A stretch of 64,000 nt of DNA from Polytrichum commune (GCA_950295325.1 OX485804.1:59920533-59984532); one strand, 5' to 3'; shown: positions 12,459 through 26,000, numbered from the stretch's first letter. A program made the numbers and translations. Notes: generated from the letters alone by a model not told the origin.

Positions 12459-13349
12459 GGGCCCACGTGACACAAAATTTCATAACAAGTCACTAGGGTT
12501 TGTCACACTGTCACCACGGTCTTAACCGCCATAGCCACCGCAGCCACAACAGCCTCTTCAACGCATCCACACCGCACCACTCTTGTAAGATCAAAGATCA
12601 TTGCTCATGTTTGTTTTCCAAATTTTGCATTGCAGTGCGCACCCTCCATCGCACTGCATGTTTGTAGGTGCGGCTTGCATTTGGTGTGTGAATGGTATCA
12701 TGGTTTCTGTGATCGCCTGAGTGCGTGCAGGGAATGAAATTTAGGTTTAGTTAGCACTGTGTGCGTAGAGGAGACGCAGTTGTGGAGACTTTGGTTTTTG
12801 TTTCTGTTGTCTGATTTGTCTTCTATTACATTTTATTTATTTTTCCTTGTGGTGATGGATGATGAGCAACCCTAGTGCAATTTCTTGGCAGTGTTTGGTT
12901 GTATGTGTGGCATTTTGGTAGGGAGTTCTTGGATGTGGCGGCCGCATGAATCTTGATTCTCACCCTGAATTGCATGTGTAGCAGATGCGTTGGCAATTAT
13001 TCGGCCATTGCCACACACATTTCGACGGATCTACCATTGGGCGGTGTGTCTTGGGAGGTTTGAGAATCGAAGTCTCAACATCTGAGCTTTGCAATAACAG
13101 TTCTCCAGTTGTCCAATTTTGACCTTGGATCTGCCCATGTGCATCCGAACCATTGCTCAACCCTAATTTCCATCTGATTACATGCATTGATTGGCCTCCT
13201 CATTCAATGGTATTTGAGCAATAAGGATCTCCACTGCAAGATAAAAGATCCCTTCCTTGGAGGCTGAGTTTGTGTTTTCTGAAGAGATAAAAAGATTAGT
13301 TTGGTGTCACTGGGATGAGCAGGACCTAGGTCATTTGTTTCTGAGTGCC
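12459..13349 (+). promoter_or_regulatory. Presumed promoter and 5' leader of GCK-domain gene
   Basis: The stretch between the microsatellite and the first ATG of the GCK gene changes from C-rich (12500-12590) to mixed sequence. A good donor (ACTCTT|GTAAGA, about 12586) suggests a leader intron, but I cannot choose its acceptor with confidence. There is no clear TATA box and no coding frame of note. The frame of the first coding exon stays open upstream to 13257 but contains no ATG before 13350. Confidence 0.35.
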
Positions 13350-14616
13350 ATGACGGCAGCCGAGAGAATAGAGTGTGAGGACGAGGAGGAGCAACAACCA
13401 GAGCAGCAGAAGCAAGGTCAGCAGGACCAGAAAACCAAGCAGGCGGAGGAGCAGCAACAATCAGAGCAGCAGGACCAGGACCAGAAAACCAAGCAGGCCG
13501 AGGAGCAGCAACATGATGAGAAAGAAGATACGTGCACGACTGTGGAGACAACTGTTCAAGTGAACTCGTATACTGAGGAAGATGGCGTAGTGACAGAGAC
13601 AAACCATGAAGAAGCAAAAATCACGCAGACGTTTATCCCGCAGGAGCCCGAGCCTGAAGGACCGGATGAATCTGTGTTAGATGGGAAGGTATGTGTAGAT
13701 GTGCATTTTGATGTGTGCAGTGGAGGAAATAGAGTTATCCTTTAACTCAACGGGACCATTTGTCGGGATTTTGTTCTCTTTGATTTCCCATCCGTGGTTT
13801 TGCATACAATGTCAATAATTTCTATGATGGTGCATGCCCAGAGGTAGTGTTTGAGTTGGTTGAAGAGCAATCTATTGCAGTTCATTCAGGGCGAAACTCA
13901 TTTTAGCACCTTTGACCCTCAATGGACAGATGTAGAATGTTCTTTGTTCAAAGGTCCACACTACTACCTCCAAGGATGTACCGGAAACTTGCTGAACGTG
14001 GAAGGTGTTGTATGCAAAACCACCAACTCCCAATCAAAAGTCATGTGGAGTTAAAAGGATAACTCTATTATTAGAAGGTTAGGGTTGCAAATTCCATTCA
14101 TAGTTTTGGGATCATGTATCTTCTAATCATTTTCATTGTATTTTTAGTGTGCTGAAACTCTTGGAAAGATAAACACGCTATTTGCTCTGTGACTGTCATA
14201 TAGTTTAGGTTCAGAGTTATATATATGCGTTGATGGATTAGAATTGCGTTGGAAAGCACAGAAGCACAGATATGATGATATCACATTACAGTCAACTTCT
14301 TACATACTGTTGTTGCGTATTTGTGCAGGGCGAGGAAGAGGAATGTGGGTTTTGTCTTTTTATGAAGGCTGGTCCATGTGGGAAAAGGTTTGCAGCCTGG
14401 GAGGCTTGCGTTGACAATGCAGACACTGTAAGCTCCAAAATTGTGGAGAAGTGTGCGCAAATGACACATTTCTTAAAAGATTGTATGGTCTCTAACCCTG
14501 AGTATTATGGACCAGTTCTTCAGGCAGAGAAGGCTATGGATGAGCAAGCAGAGTTAGAGGGAGCAAAGGAAGGAGAAGAAGTAACGGCAGGAAATGTTGT
14601 CAATTCGATACCTTAA
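13350..14616 (+). CDS. GCK-domain protein, Gln/Glu-rich N-terminus, 208 aa
   Basis: Two exons, 13350-13688 and 14329-14616, joined in phase 0 (GGGAAG|GTATGT ... TTGTGCAG|GGC). The ATG at 13350 is the first in the open frame. Residues 1-113 are very rich in Gln and Glu and hold a tandem duplication around QDQKTKQAEEQQ. Residues 114-208 form a GCK domain, known from plant proteins: EEEECGFCLFMKAGPC, then WEAC and LKDC. The six cysteines are spaced CX2C, CX7C, CX9C and, further on, CX9C, the spacing of twin-CX9C proteins of the mitochondrial intermembrane space, and similar to the Mia40 core. Molecular role unknown; import by the Mia40 relay and a disulphide-linked helical hairpin are inferences. 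The gene is intact. Confidence 0.88.
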
Positions 14617-16251
14617 TAAATCAATTTGTTGGGGTGTCAAGCTCCTTTTTTAGCAGTCATTTCTGTCAGGAAACTACATTCATGTTTGGTGGATTTCCAC
14701 CTCATTTACCCTCACCACTGACCAGGGAGCTGCCTTGGGGACTTTCACTGTGCTCATTTGAATGAATACCTGTTTGTCTTGAGTCAGAGGGATGAGTTAT
14801 ACTGTACGTAGCATGCTGAATATCTATTAAGGCGGATAGTTTCGAGTAAAGTGCCACTTCAGAAAAGTATGACAAATCACACAGAGTACCTATATTTGTG
14901 ATATGTGCTCATCATCATGAAGCATGTATGCCTTGCCACCAGATGCTGATTTCATCTTTAGTTGATTTCATGTGTAAAAACTTTGCAGTCAAGCCCTAAT
15001 GGAACACTTATACAGAAGACCCACTAGGATGATGGTAGTGCACAAATGCAAGGCTTATTTGTGGCTGCTTTAACTCTGTAATGTCAGTACAATGAGCACG
15101 TGGAAGTTCATAAGAAATCCTGCAATTCTGTATTTCAGGAACCTTTAACACCTAGACAGGTTGACTGTTGCAATTTGTAGCACCTGCCCTGTGTTGTGAT
15201 ATCTGCTACTTATGTCCCTCCTACCAAAGAGTAACTTGGATAGAGATACCACTCATCACTCTGGTTGGCCTAGTGCTAGGTGTAATAATAAACAGAATGC
15301 ATGCACTTTCGAAATTTTGTAAGTCATGATGTTTGGAGTGGCGTCAAGCTCTAATCTGTGTATGTGGTGGTATTAGTTATGCATACTTGATTTCACTGGC
15401 CTGCTGAAGTCAAGATGAGTGGTGAAAATAGCGATAGAAGGTTTTGTGTTTCCAATGTTCATTGCTAACATTCCTTTTCTGTAGGTTTTATACGTGCCCA
15501 AGGTGGCTTTGTGCTTTTCAAAAGCACGATGGAAGATATCCAAGTTTTAATGTATTTTTACTTCATAGGTAATTATGGGAGTTATCAACCGCAAACAATT
15601 AGTTATATGACTAGTGATGTTGGTATCATCAACAACCAGTTTGCAATAAGGTAGACAACCCAATATATAACTTTTCTTATTGGGGGACCTATGTTTGAGT
15701 GGTGTGTGGTTTGATGTGGCTCCAGGCCTGTGTTTAAAGATATTGGATTGCGACTCAAAATATGATAATCATCTTAAGATCCATGATTGGGAGAACCAAT
15801 ATGACCATTCAATGAGCATAAGAACCTTCACCTCGATATTGAAAAAGATAATCATTCGAGCTCTAGCAACTACGAAGAAAGTGGCTATGGCCTCAAATTT
15901 GATTTGCTAACCATCTTGCACTAATTGCGTGTTTCAAACCTAAGAAGAGTGGGCTAGTTGGAAAAGCATCCTTTTAAGATCCATCTACTTTGGACAGAAA
16001 CAAGGACAAAACCAAGAGACACAGAATTGACGCACAAACACTAGAATAATTTGAGACACATTCACATGGTTTCATCTTCACAAGGTCATCATCACCCAGA
16101 GACACAGGGTGGAACGTTGTTGGAGGACGGAAGGATTGCAATGATTCTGACATGAAATCTGACTAATCCGAAATGCACATCTTCCATCTCCAAACAACAT
16201 TCTGCCCTGGGTCCTGGTTAACTCATCAAGTAGTAGGCTTCCTGCAGATCA
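14617..16251. other. Spacer without recognised gene
   Basis: It starts with the GCK 3' UTR (AATAAATC directly after the stop may include a poly(A) signal). The rest has only short chance frames and no repeat I could define. Confidence 0.5.
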
Positions 16252-16818
16252 ATGTCGAAATTCTCATCCAAAGCAGGGCCCATCTATCTTCATGATCTCC
16301 AGCTCCCACTAACCCACGCACAGCAAGAAGACATAACAAACCGCTGCTTCAAAAGCCCCCGCTCCTCCTCCACATCTAAAGCTTACGAGACCACGAGGGA
16401 GACAGACTACTGCTTTCCAACATACACTGCCCTACATATATACTTTACACAGATGCAACTCAGGTGGGTGAGAGTCTCGACAGCAGAGGAAATGCGGACG
16501 AAGGTGAGGCCTATGATTGACACAGAAATGTTTAGTAATGCTACCATTATTGCTGCAGACAGTGGCCCCCACGTGTACGTCGATGATTTGCTTCCGAGAT
16601 GCTTCCCTAATTATTTACAGACAACCTCCCCTGTCAGGCGGCTTCTGAGGCGAAGTGAAGTTATCACCCCACTCTCACTGAGAATCGGTAACCTTGGAAC
16701 TTGTGATGGGGGAGGAGTGTCTGTAAGGACAAGAACTTGGTCTGTAAGGAAGATGGTCTTTAATGGTTACTTTTTCCCGACTAGCCCACGTGTCCTAGGA
16801 CATGACACATGTGGTTAG
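16252..16818 (+). CDS. Unsupported long ORF, 188 aa, unknown
   Basis: An uninterrupted ATG-started frame of 188 codons. The product is basic (many Arg near the C-terminus, VRRLLRRSE), with no domain, signal or repeat I recognise. One such frame is expected by chance in a window of this size, and a TATA-like string (CATATATACTTTAC) lies within it. It could be an exon of an unrecognised gene, but no splice partner is visible. Confidence 0.2.
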   Translation: MSKFSSKAGPIYLHDLQLPLTHAQQEDITNRCFKSPRSSSTSKAYETTRETDYCFPTYTALHIYFTQMQLRWVRVSTAEEMRTKVRPMIDTEMFSNATIIAADSGPHVYVDDLLPRCFPNYLQTTSPVRRLLRRSEVITPLSLRIGNLGTCDGGGVSVRTRTWSVRKMVFNGYFFPTSPRVLGHDTCG

Positions 16819-17049
16819 TACTACCCCGACATATGTTCTTGCCTTTGTCTTAATTGTGTTGGCTATGTTAGCACCTCTCGGTAGTGGTGGGAGCACAACA
16901 CGTAGTCCAGTTGAGGGCATGTGAATCTTTGTGCAGTTTACTTAACCCCCCCCCCCACAAAAGATGTTGCGTAAGTTGCAATTATTACAAGAGTTTGAAG
17001 GAACTCTAATTGATAAGAAGGGGATTTGTCAAATGTACTATTTCTTTTG
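16819..17049. other. Short spacer with poly-C tract
   Basis: Contains a homopolymer run of about ten C near 16947. Nothing else was recognised. Confidence 0.5.
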
Positions 17050-17880
17050 CTTAATGAATAGGTTGAGTATTCAGGTTGGTGGAAAAACTTGCAGGGATGA
17101 ATGGTCATGTCTTGCTTGACACCTTGTTAATTCTACATTTACTACAAGGATTGGGTTGCATGTTGCGTAAGATCGAGATAAGGTTGTATTGAGTAATGGT
17201 GCCAAGGACGTGGATGTCAAGGGTCATGTCAAAGGTCATGTCAATGTGCATGTTAAGGTTTAAAATGATTAAGGTCAAATTACTTCTTTGCTTGGTGACA
17301 CCACTAAGCAAAGACGTAGACTTGACCATTGGCACTGGTTGGCTCTTTGAGCACATAAGTGCATAATTGATTATAGTCTAAAATCATGTGTCTTGCTTAA
17401 CGGCAAGAAGAAACACACCTTGAAGGTTAATTCCACAAATCATGACAAGAAATCCTTCACCAAATGTTCAAGATGAACATGTTAGAAAGGATGCAACTGC
17501 CATTCTAATTCAATTGATGAAGGTGGATGAGGATAATGTACCTCCAATAAAGGAGGAAAGTTTTCTTGACCTTGTATTAAGAAATTTAAAGATGTCTCGG
17601 AGTTGCTCCCGACGAGACTTCCTTCAGAGAGAGTAATGACTCCCATCAATATCTTTAAAACAAGGTGGTACATTTCCAACCCACTTACATCGTAAGTCCT
17701 TTGGAGGTTGCAGAAGCTGAAAGACAATTTCTAAGATTATTTGGAGAAAGGGTGGTTTGAACCTAATTTATCACTTAATGGATCACCCATGGTCTTTGTG
17801 AAGGATGGTAGATTGCAGATGGTGGTGGATTACTAGGTGCTCGATGAAATCACCATACATAAGGAGTTGTCCATTTCATA
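17050..17880 (+). pseudogene. Decayed Ty3/gypsy retrotransposon pol (protease to reverse transcriptase)
   Basis: One reading frame from 17588 to 17880 reads, with internal stops, KDVSELLPTRLPSERV, then KLKDNF*DYLEKGWFEPN, SLNGSPMVFVKDGRLQM and VVDY*VLDEITIHKEL. This is the order and wording of the start of a Ty3/gypsy reverse transcriptase (usual form SPxGxPVLFVKKKDG then CVDYRxLNxITxK). At least four in-frame stops make it inactive. The upstream part (17250-17430) contains LLGDTTKQ and HKCIIDYSLKSCVL-like text, which suggests the retropepsin end of pol, with frame changes. No LTRs were found beside it. Described only as a broken relic. Confidence 0.72.
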
Positions 17881-18747
17881 CTAATAAGTATTTTCTGTCT
17901 TGTACATGAAATCACACCCAACATAATCCAAATCATCATTTAGTATCTCTTGTATTGAAATTGGATGTATTTCATCCCCTTTTTAAAGGGCACTTATGAT
18001 AAATGGTGGTCATATCCATGTTGGACGTTTGATGTACGTATACAAGATAGATAGATCAATAAATCACCAAGACAAGTTGAATTCATAAATCATGCTTTGT
18101 TTGCTACGAGACATAGTAAGTCTAAATTACCATAAAACTTGTAGCATTGACTCTCTGAGATCTTACTAATATGTCATGCCCTCATTGGACACAAGCATGT
18201 CAAATATAGATCATAGCACACAGCCTTCATGAGATGAGTAGTGCTACACTTAATATTGAACATGAATCGTCACCCTACTACAAGTTGTAGCAGGGCATTT
18301 TCATGCATCTCCCTCATCACTCCCGTGCATATAGCAATGCTCCTTGTGTACAATAGCTACACAATTTTATATTTGGTGTCACCAATTGTAATTGTCTTGC
18401 TCAATACTCATTGTAAACTGCGGTATAGTGTCACCAACACTAAATGTTAACCCAACATTATTTGTCATTCCTTGTAAGTGTTTTGGGGGATTCTACATTT
18501 ACAGTGTTGCAATTACCGTCACTTGCCAAGTGATTTTTCATCCAAATTTTAACTATCCATGACAATATTTCATCTAAAGTTGCTGACAGGAGAAGGTAGG
18601 GTACTAGCCAATGGATGAACTCATCCACCATCTATGACAATATTTGTTCACTTATTCATAGGAAGTGTCATCCAATAAATTACCAGTGACACAAAATACC
18701 ATATTTAGCATAGTACAGAGAAGTGTCAAGCTAGTGCAACCCATACA

Positions 18748-19062
18748 GAATCATACAATTTGATTGGAAAGTGCCAACAAAAAGAGAAGAGTTACACTGG
18801 TGCAACCAACTAGGGATTTGTGGTGTTTGCATAAACTTATCCACTGAGAAGGTGAAAATACAGTGCATTATATTTAACTTATAAATGTCTATTTAAAGAC
18901 TAGATGGCTCCGATAATAGAGCCAGAGACCCTGGATTAGTCTAGCAACATCAAATTGGAATGAATCAGCCCTCAATCTTGTAGGCGAATTTTGTTACTGG
19001 AGTTTAAATGGGTTGCAACCTGTAGGGAATCATACAATTTGATCGGAAAGTGCCAACAAAAG
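18748..19062. repeat. Direct repeat pair, about 36 bp, 279 bp apart
   Basis: The string AATCATACAATTTGATTGG followed by AAAGTGCCAACAAAA occurs at 18748-18783 and, with one change (T to C), at 19027-19062. Similar flanking text (GCAACCCATACAG / GCAACCTGTAGGG) suggests a larger old duplication. The rest of 17881-20027 contains only short chance frames. Confidence 0.65.
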
Positions 19063-20027
19063 ACTGCATTTAGAGTAATTACCACCTATCACATTCTCAC
19101 TCCAATCAAATTGTGCAATTGGAGAAAAGGTTGTCCTCACAGAAATACATCATGTCCAGATTGCTCATCCCCATGCTATGTAGATATCTTGCATGAAATA
19201 AGAGCGGCTACTAACCCACCTCAACTTTCTGTAAAGAGTCTACAATCCGTGAACAACTCCTAGAATGAGGGTATGGTGTAACAAATCTACAACAAATGTG
19301 ACATAGTCCTAATCAAGTTCAGTTAATCTGACAAATAAACTTGCTTTTGACTACGTCTTCCTCAATTCACTAATATTAAAAATATAATGGTTTGGACAAA
19401 CTTGTGGAACACTTACAAATTACTAGTAAAATCACTCAGCACATGACCGGATGCTGGAGTTCAAGAGCAAAAATAATGACAGCAGTTCAGTTCAGCATTT
19501 AAACATGTGGTCTTGTCACTTTATTTTTGCTCCACTTCAAGCAATAAAGAAAGACCCACTTCTCCTTGTGATGACATCTGGGAACCATAACCGATCACAA
19601 CATACACATGTTAACAGTACAGTACACATACTGGATTATTCACTTGGGACTTACAGATCTTCTAAGATTGACTTAATTGTACACTTTCGAATGCAGAGAA
19701 AAGGTATTTAAAAAAATAAAAACAAAAAAAGCATTCAGACAAAAGTTTATGTTTTGAAACGAGGCCAATTATAGACTGCAGTTTGTTGCGCAGCTGGCAC
19801 CCCTTGAATTGGAAATTGGCAGAAGGAATTAATGCAGCATTTGATGCAAAAAATGATTTTTTCACTTAAGTGTGATGATTATATACACACGACTGAGGAT
19901 CCCTGGTTGAGGCCCTCCAATATCTGTGTTTGTTGACGTCATTGACTGGCCCAAAAATTGACTGCCGGAAAACCTAGTGCTGGTGAAACAACCTGAATGA
20001 GAGAAACTTGCCCATTTTCAAGTTATA
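19063..20027. other. Spacer / 3' end of MBD9-like transcript
   Basis: The part next to 20028 should hold the 3' UTR of the minus-strand MBD9-like gene. The plus-strand run AAAAAAATAAAAACAAAAAAAGC near 19709 becomes a T-rich tract on the transcript strand. No other feature was seen. Confidence 0.45.
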
Positions 20028-23000
20028 CTACTCAACAGAACTTTTCGGTTTCTTCTTTTTAGAAGGGGGAAGCACCTCGACATGAGTAACCTTCTTCCCT
20101 TTCTTCACCGTGCTTGGCTGAGGTTCTTCTCCATCAACCTTCTCCTTCCTATAAGTGACAGCAGCGTCAAGTGCAAAAACTTTCAGAGCAAGTGATGAAA
20201 GGGTAATAGACCGGGCAGCAGCTGAAAGGGAGGACCAGTGACACCAGGTTTTCTTCAGGCACTCAGCTCTCACCATTTGCTCCAGAATAATTACAGCTTT
20301 TGTCATCTGCAGCAATGGTGATCATCCAACACTTGCAAATGGTCAAAATCAAGAGCCAGAAATTTACACTAAGGTAGAACATCCTAAAACCATTACCCAA
20401 CCCAAAACTAACCCCCTAATATCTTGCACAATAAGTACATATTGATTTTGAGAATGTCCACCAACATGACATCAGGCTCTTGTGGCTCTGGGTATTCTAC
20501 CAACTTTGAACCATTGAAACTTCTGCATACAGACTTTAAATAAGACATACTAAGCTACGTTGGAGTCCCCTGCCAAATGCTAACAAGAATCACATTTAAG
20601 AATCTGATAATGATTGTCTATGCTGAGCACTTAAAGTGACAGTTTTAGCCCCATCTACATTTACAGCATGAACATCAAGATCAGACAGAGGCTATCATGA
20701 GGAAAACAGATGGCTCACCTCATAGATACATTCAGCAGACTTGACAAAAGAACGCCATGCTCGCAGTCTCTCTGGTGCAGACCTGGCAGGTACAAGAGTT
20801 TCACTCCCCATGGCAGCCTCCATATCTAACAACCTCATTTTCAGACCTTTCAAAACTCCAAATTGCTCACCAATCAGGGGTTGCAATGAGGCATCTGGGG
20901 CCCCAAACTTTTTAGACGGTTTCTTGGCAACCACAGAGCTAGGAGTCACAGTGGGAACTTCAATGAAGGGTGCATCTGGAGGAACCTCAAAAGGCTGGGC
21001 AAGTTGTTCCGGAATGCTCTCAAATGTAAGTTCAGGAGGTGGGGGTCTATATGTAGGTTGCACTTCAGTGAAAGTGATGCATTCTTCTGAGGTTGCATTA
21101 ACGGTGCACCCAGCTTCAACCTCGGGAACAAATTTCTCCTCAAATTTCTCCTCACTCTCCAAGGTAGGCAGACCTACCAACTCATCCCATTTGTAGTCCC
21201 AAGTAGCACCTGTTTCAGGGTGTACTACGGGGTCGATGTCTCCTGTAGCTGGGGCAAAAACCACATCTGATGGAATCTCTCCTGAGCTTTGAGGATCATA
21301 CCAGGAGACAGCATCCAACCGTCCTCCATCAAAATCTTTAGTATCAAGTTCTCCAGTGGGACTTTCATCCGAGGAGATTGGAGGAGGGGGTGAGACAGGC
21401 ATTCCTTCCCCATTTGTAGGGGTCTCACTCACACTAGGATAGCATGGTTGTATCATGAGAGAAGGATCAAATGCAGGAGCAAAATGTAGGGCGGGAGCGA
21501 ATGTAGGGCCTTGATCTGCTATACAGCCAATTTGAAGGATTCTATCCCGGGTTGAGTCAGGAGTAGAGAAAGACATTGGTATAGAGGCATAGTCGAAGTT
21601 TGCTAGTGCCTCTTCACTAGCCCCCTGGGAGAAAATCTGCTTTGAAGACTTTTTGCCTGAGGTTTGCTTCTTTTTCTTTGCCTCTGATTTTTCAGGTCTC
21701 AAATTTGCTTCCCATTCCTCATCCTGCAAAAGTGAAGAAAAGGATCCAAATCCCATATGCAAATCTTCTTGACTTGCATCATCCATGCCTGGGTTGTGCA
21801 AGTCATCCTGGAAATCTGAGAGGAAGAAAGCATCCATTGGCTCTTCCTCCATGGCCCAGTCACCAACTGCAGTTGCATCAACATCAGATTTCAACATCAT
21901 GGGTGGAGTCTGTGTCTTACTTCGTGTAGCATGTCTGTGTAGAACAGGCTCTGTGGCCTCTTCTGTCATCCATGAATTTTCATCAACCAAACGTAACTGA
22001 TCGTCTCTTTCAGCAAGCCACTGAGTCCCTTCCTTTTTCGGGGTAACCGACTTGCTGTGCTTCTTGCCTTTCTCCGGGGTGTTAGTTTTCTTCCCTTTGC
22101 CAGATTTACTTTTCTGCTTCTTTTTCGACTGAGATTGCGCAGCAACTGCAGTAAGGCAGCTCTTCTTGTGACTGTCAAGCTCTGTTGAGGATTCATAAGT
22201 TTCATGACAGCCTTGGCAGTGCCAACGGAATCTCCACAAGGGCTCCAAACATGTGCATCGCGTCACTCGCCCATCCATTTGCAATGTTGACTTCTTCCCC
22301 ATGCTCCTTATATCTGAGGACGTAGATGTTCCATACCTCATTTGAAGGATGGATGTTGCCCTCAATGTAGGAAACTTCTTTGAGGAGGTTTTCTGAAGAG
22401 TCTTTCGTCCTTTTCTTGGAGATCCATCTGTATCCTTACTTGTAAGACTGGTCTTGTGTGTCAGACAATCCGAATCTTTTCCTTGAATTGCATGTCCAGG
22501 GGACTCCAAGGTTCTTGAATCCTTTAACAGACTAGTATCCCACCATTGGCAGATGGATTTCTTAAGGGCACTTTCGAACTTCAAGCTGGAGTTCAACCAA
22601 GCAATCAAAGCTTGGACAGACTCCTCTTGCTTGTAGGCCCACCACTGCACCTTCTTCTCTTTACTGCACTCTCCAGAATCATCTACACAAGCAACAACAC
22701 TTGACAATTCAGAATTGTAGATTATTTGAGTCAGATGATCAGTTGCAGTCATGGACTACACGCCTCAGCCTACTCCACAAACTTACATTTTCCATAATCC
22801 TATGTAGAAGTATAATGCACAAACACATTCACAAAATGATGGCTTTCAAGAACCAGCTACAAAGTTTACAGGACTCCCTGCACATCTGTTGTTTCCCCTT
22901 GTCAACTGGATTTCTAAAATAATCTAAAAACAGGCACAAAATCCTCTATTATCTTAAGAGCACTTAGGAACTGAAACTTTACCATTCTCTGGGCAGTCAC

Positions 23001-26000
23001 CACCACAACTTGATTTCCGATTGTGGCCTGAATAACAGAAGGTGCTGTCCTCGACTCCTTCAAATTCAGCTCTACCTACATGGTCACACTCAGAAACAAC
23101 AAGCATGGGAACTTGATCTGTCCCAGACAGACCCCAATAATCCCTACCAAGATCATCTGTACCCAGGTGGTCGCGACGTACAGATGTATTGTATAGCTTC
23201 AGCTCTACCTTGGCAATCTCTGCATTCAGTTTTTGTACAGGGTCTATGGGCATTGTACTTGAGCGAGTCAGTGGAGAGTGGGTAGCTTTCTGTCTGCTGG
23301 GATCAGAGTGTGCTTTATCTCCAGGTGGAACATCTATCACTTCACCAAGTGCTGGAGCACCTTGGGAAGATTCTGATAGGTCTGGGGATTGCTTAGAGGA
23401 TTTAACCTTTTGTGTCTTGAGCAGAACCTCTGATTCTTTGCCTTGCACAGCTCCATTACAAGCAGGCAAGTTTCGCTTCAGCTTCTTCTGTGTCTCACTA
23501 GTGGAGTTCATTTCAAGCTTCCGTTTTGGGGTCCTGGGTGGAAGACCAATAATAGCTGACGTGGTCCCCTTTTTTGAAACAGTGCCAGCCACGATAGCAG
23601 GGTCTGACGTCAATCGGCATGACCGCAGAGGAACTCTCCGTGCAGATTCAGATCCTAGATCAGTTGAAACCCCATCATCAGATGAGTTCTTTGCACCTGA
23701 AAGGAGATATTTCTTAGTCAGAATGAATGTTAAGGCCAATAGCAGCAGTTTGATAAATAGAACTTACAATAGACACAGAAAGTCCTTCACCTCCGCCAGA
23801 GCCCTGTAAGTAAAGGCCTTAGTGGATGAAATTAATCACCTTCAAGGCTGAAGAAGCCTGAGACCATACATGTCAACTATGCAGAAAATAGTAAACTTAA
23901 AGCTCCTTATTTTTTAAAAGAAGCTACAAGAAACTGGAACCAATGTACACCTAGAATGCAAGAAACTTACTCATCACACATGTTTGTACAGTCTCTAAAT
24001 ATGAAAACAATCTATGAACAGTTGTTCACTATTTTATGTCCAATGTAAAATGTCCCCAACTCATGGTTGTCCCTCACCTGGTGTAAGAGTGACATCCACT
24101 GCTTTAGCATCCTCGCCACTTCTTTGCAAATCCCCAACTAGAGATGAATCTGAGTTGGGTGCTGTGGCAGATACTTCACATGATTGATTTTCTACTCCAT
24201 TGGGCACTATAATGTTTACAGTATGCAGGTTGTTCTTCTTTGGACTCCCAGTACCACATTCAGCTAGAACACCAGAATTGGATATTCCAAATCCATCCGT
24301 ACTGTCAGTTCCTTTCACTTCTTCAATGTGTGCGCTAGGAATCGTTCTAATCTCATCTTGCACAACATCCTCATTCGATTTGACCCGTTTGCTAGTTGTG
24401 CTATTGTTCCTCTCCAGGGCATTCCCTTCTGAGGCATCAGCAACCAGCACTTTCACAGCAATATTCTGATCCACATCATCCTGCTTCCTCTTCTTCACAT
24501 TGGCAGTGGAGTTTGTCACTGGAGGAGAAGCGTCTAAGAGGGTCATTGAAGAACTTTCATGAACCATTTTATCTGACACATCCCCACCATTGTTTGGCAG
24601 TCTGGCTCCAGGTATTTCTCTGTCATGTTCATCGTCATAGAAATTTGAACTGTGATGTTTACGTTGCAATACAGCCTCATCAAGACTCTCCATCATTGAT
24701 TTTGCCTGAGCAGAACCTACTCCCTCTTTATCATGAGCATCAAACTCCAGAAGCCGTGGTAGAGCTGGACTCTCATTTGCACCATCTAATGGACTAGGGT
24801 TTTGGTGCCTAAGCCTTGTCAACCAAGAATACTTGTTGCTATCGTCTGCCCTATTCACAGGATGACCTTGTGTAATTTGTCCTTCAGGAGTCACTGCTAT
24901 TTGAATCTGCTCTTTGTCTTCAAGCTTGGCCAGTGCTTCCCTTTCCTGATTCTTGATTGTAAATACAGATTCCTCTCGACTGGCATACAGAGTTCGGAGC
25001 TGCTCTTGAAGTTCAGAGGCCACGTCCAAGCTCTTCTCCAGGTGTTGACGGACTTGAGTAGTCTTGAGCGCTTCCTCACAGAGGAACTTTAGGAGATGAA
25101 TCCTCTGAAATTTTATATCCAACAGCAGCAACAACCCAAATGAAAAATTTAAGAGACAGAAAACAAAACAAGATTAAATGGGAAGCTTGAAGGTAGGATG
25201 CTTCCTAGGATATCCAAGAAGAGAGTTAATAAATTGTTGAATAGACGAGGCCACGGTAATTTCTAAAACTCGCCTGAATGTTCAAATGTATACCATTGGA
25301 AGTCCAACATGACCCTAATCATTGTCGTACAGTTTATAACTCTAACAGAGCAAAGAAGATGCATTCTGCGCAAAACGAAGACTTACCTCTGACAGTCCCA
25401 GTTGCCAATACTCATGTGCTTCAACTTGTTTTAGCAGGCACTGTGCAGCAGTCTCCGTCATAGCTGGATTGACTTTTGCAGTTTCTGCATCATCAAGGTT
25501 TCCATCTGCCGGAAACTGATCATCTTCACCTTCAAGTGGTTCAGGCTCAACAACTTCCCCTTCCTTTCCTGAAGGTTTATCTGGAAAACCTTTGGCAACT
25601 GCAACACATTCTGGGCAAAACCAATTCCCCTCAGGAACCTTGTCAAGAGGAGGATTCAAGCAGTAGGTATGGTATTCTGCATCACACTTGTCACATAACA
25701 TAATACTTTCATAGTCTTCATCAATTCCGCATACTCTGCATGTGTCATTGTCCTGCCAAGGGGCCTTCTGGAGTTTGTCCTCATCAGGTTTCTCAGCTGT
25801 TGCTGATCTGGTTAGGGGGGCATTTACAAGATCCTTTCCTTCTACTACCACAGCCACCGCATCATTCTTTGGCTCCTTTGGTTTTACTTCCACAATGCCA
25901 CTCATCAGGTTGATGACCTGCAGGATGCAACAACCCATTCAGGATACTGTAATTTAAATTTGTTTAAAAAAGATGTCAGCAGATAAGGAGAAACTATAGT

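Noticed and set aside
13204-13617. Pro/Ala-rich minus-strand ORF
   Set aside because: Mirror of the Gln-rich coding repeat in the GCK gene.
20741-21196. 151-codon plus-strand ORF, and other long frames in 20.7-32.2 kb
   Set aside because: They are antisense or out-of-frame shadows of the large MBD9-like exons.
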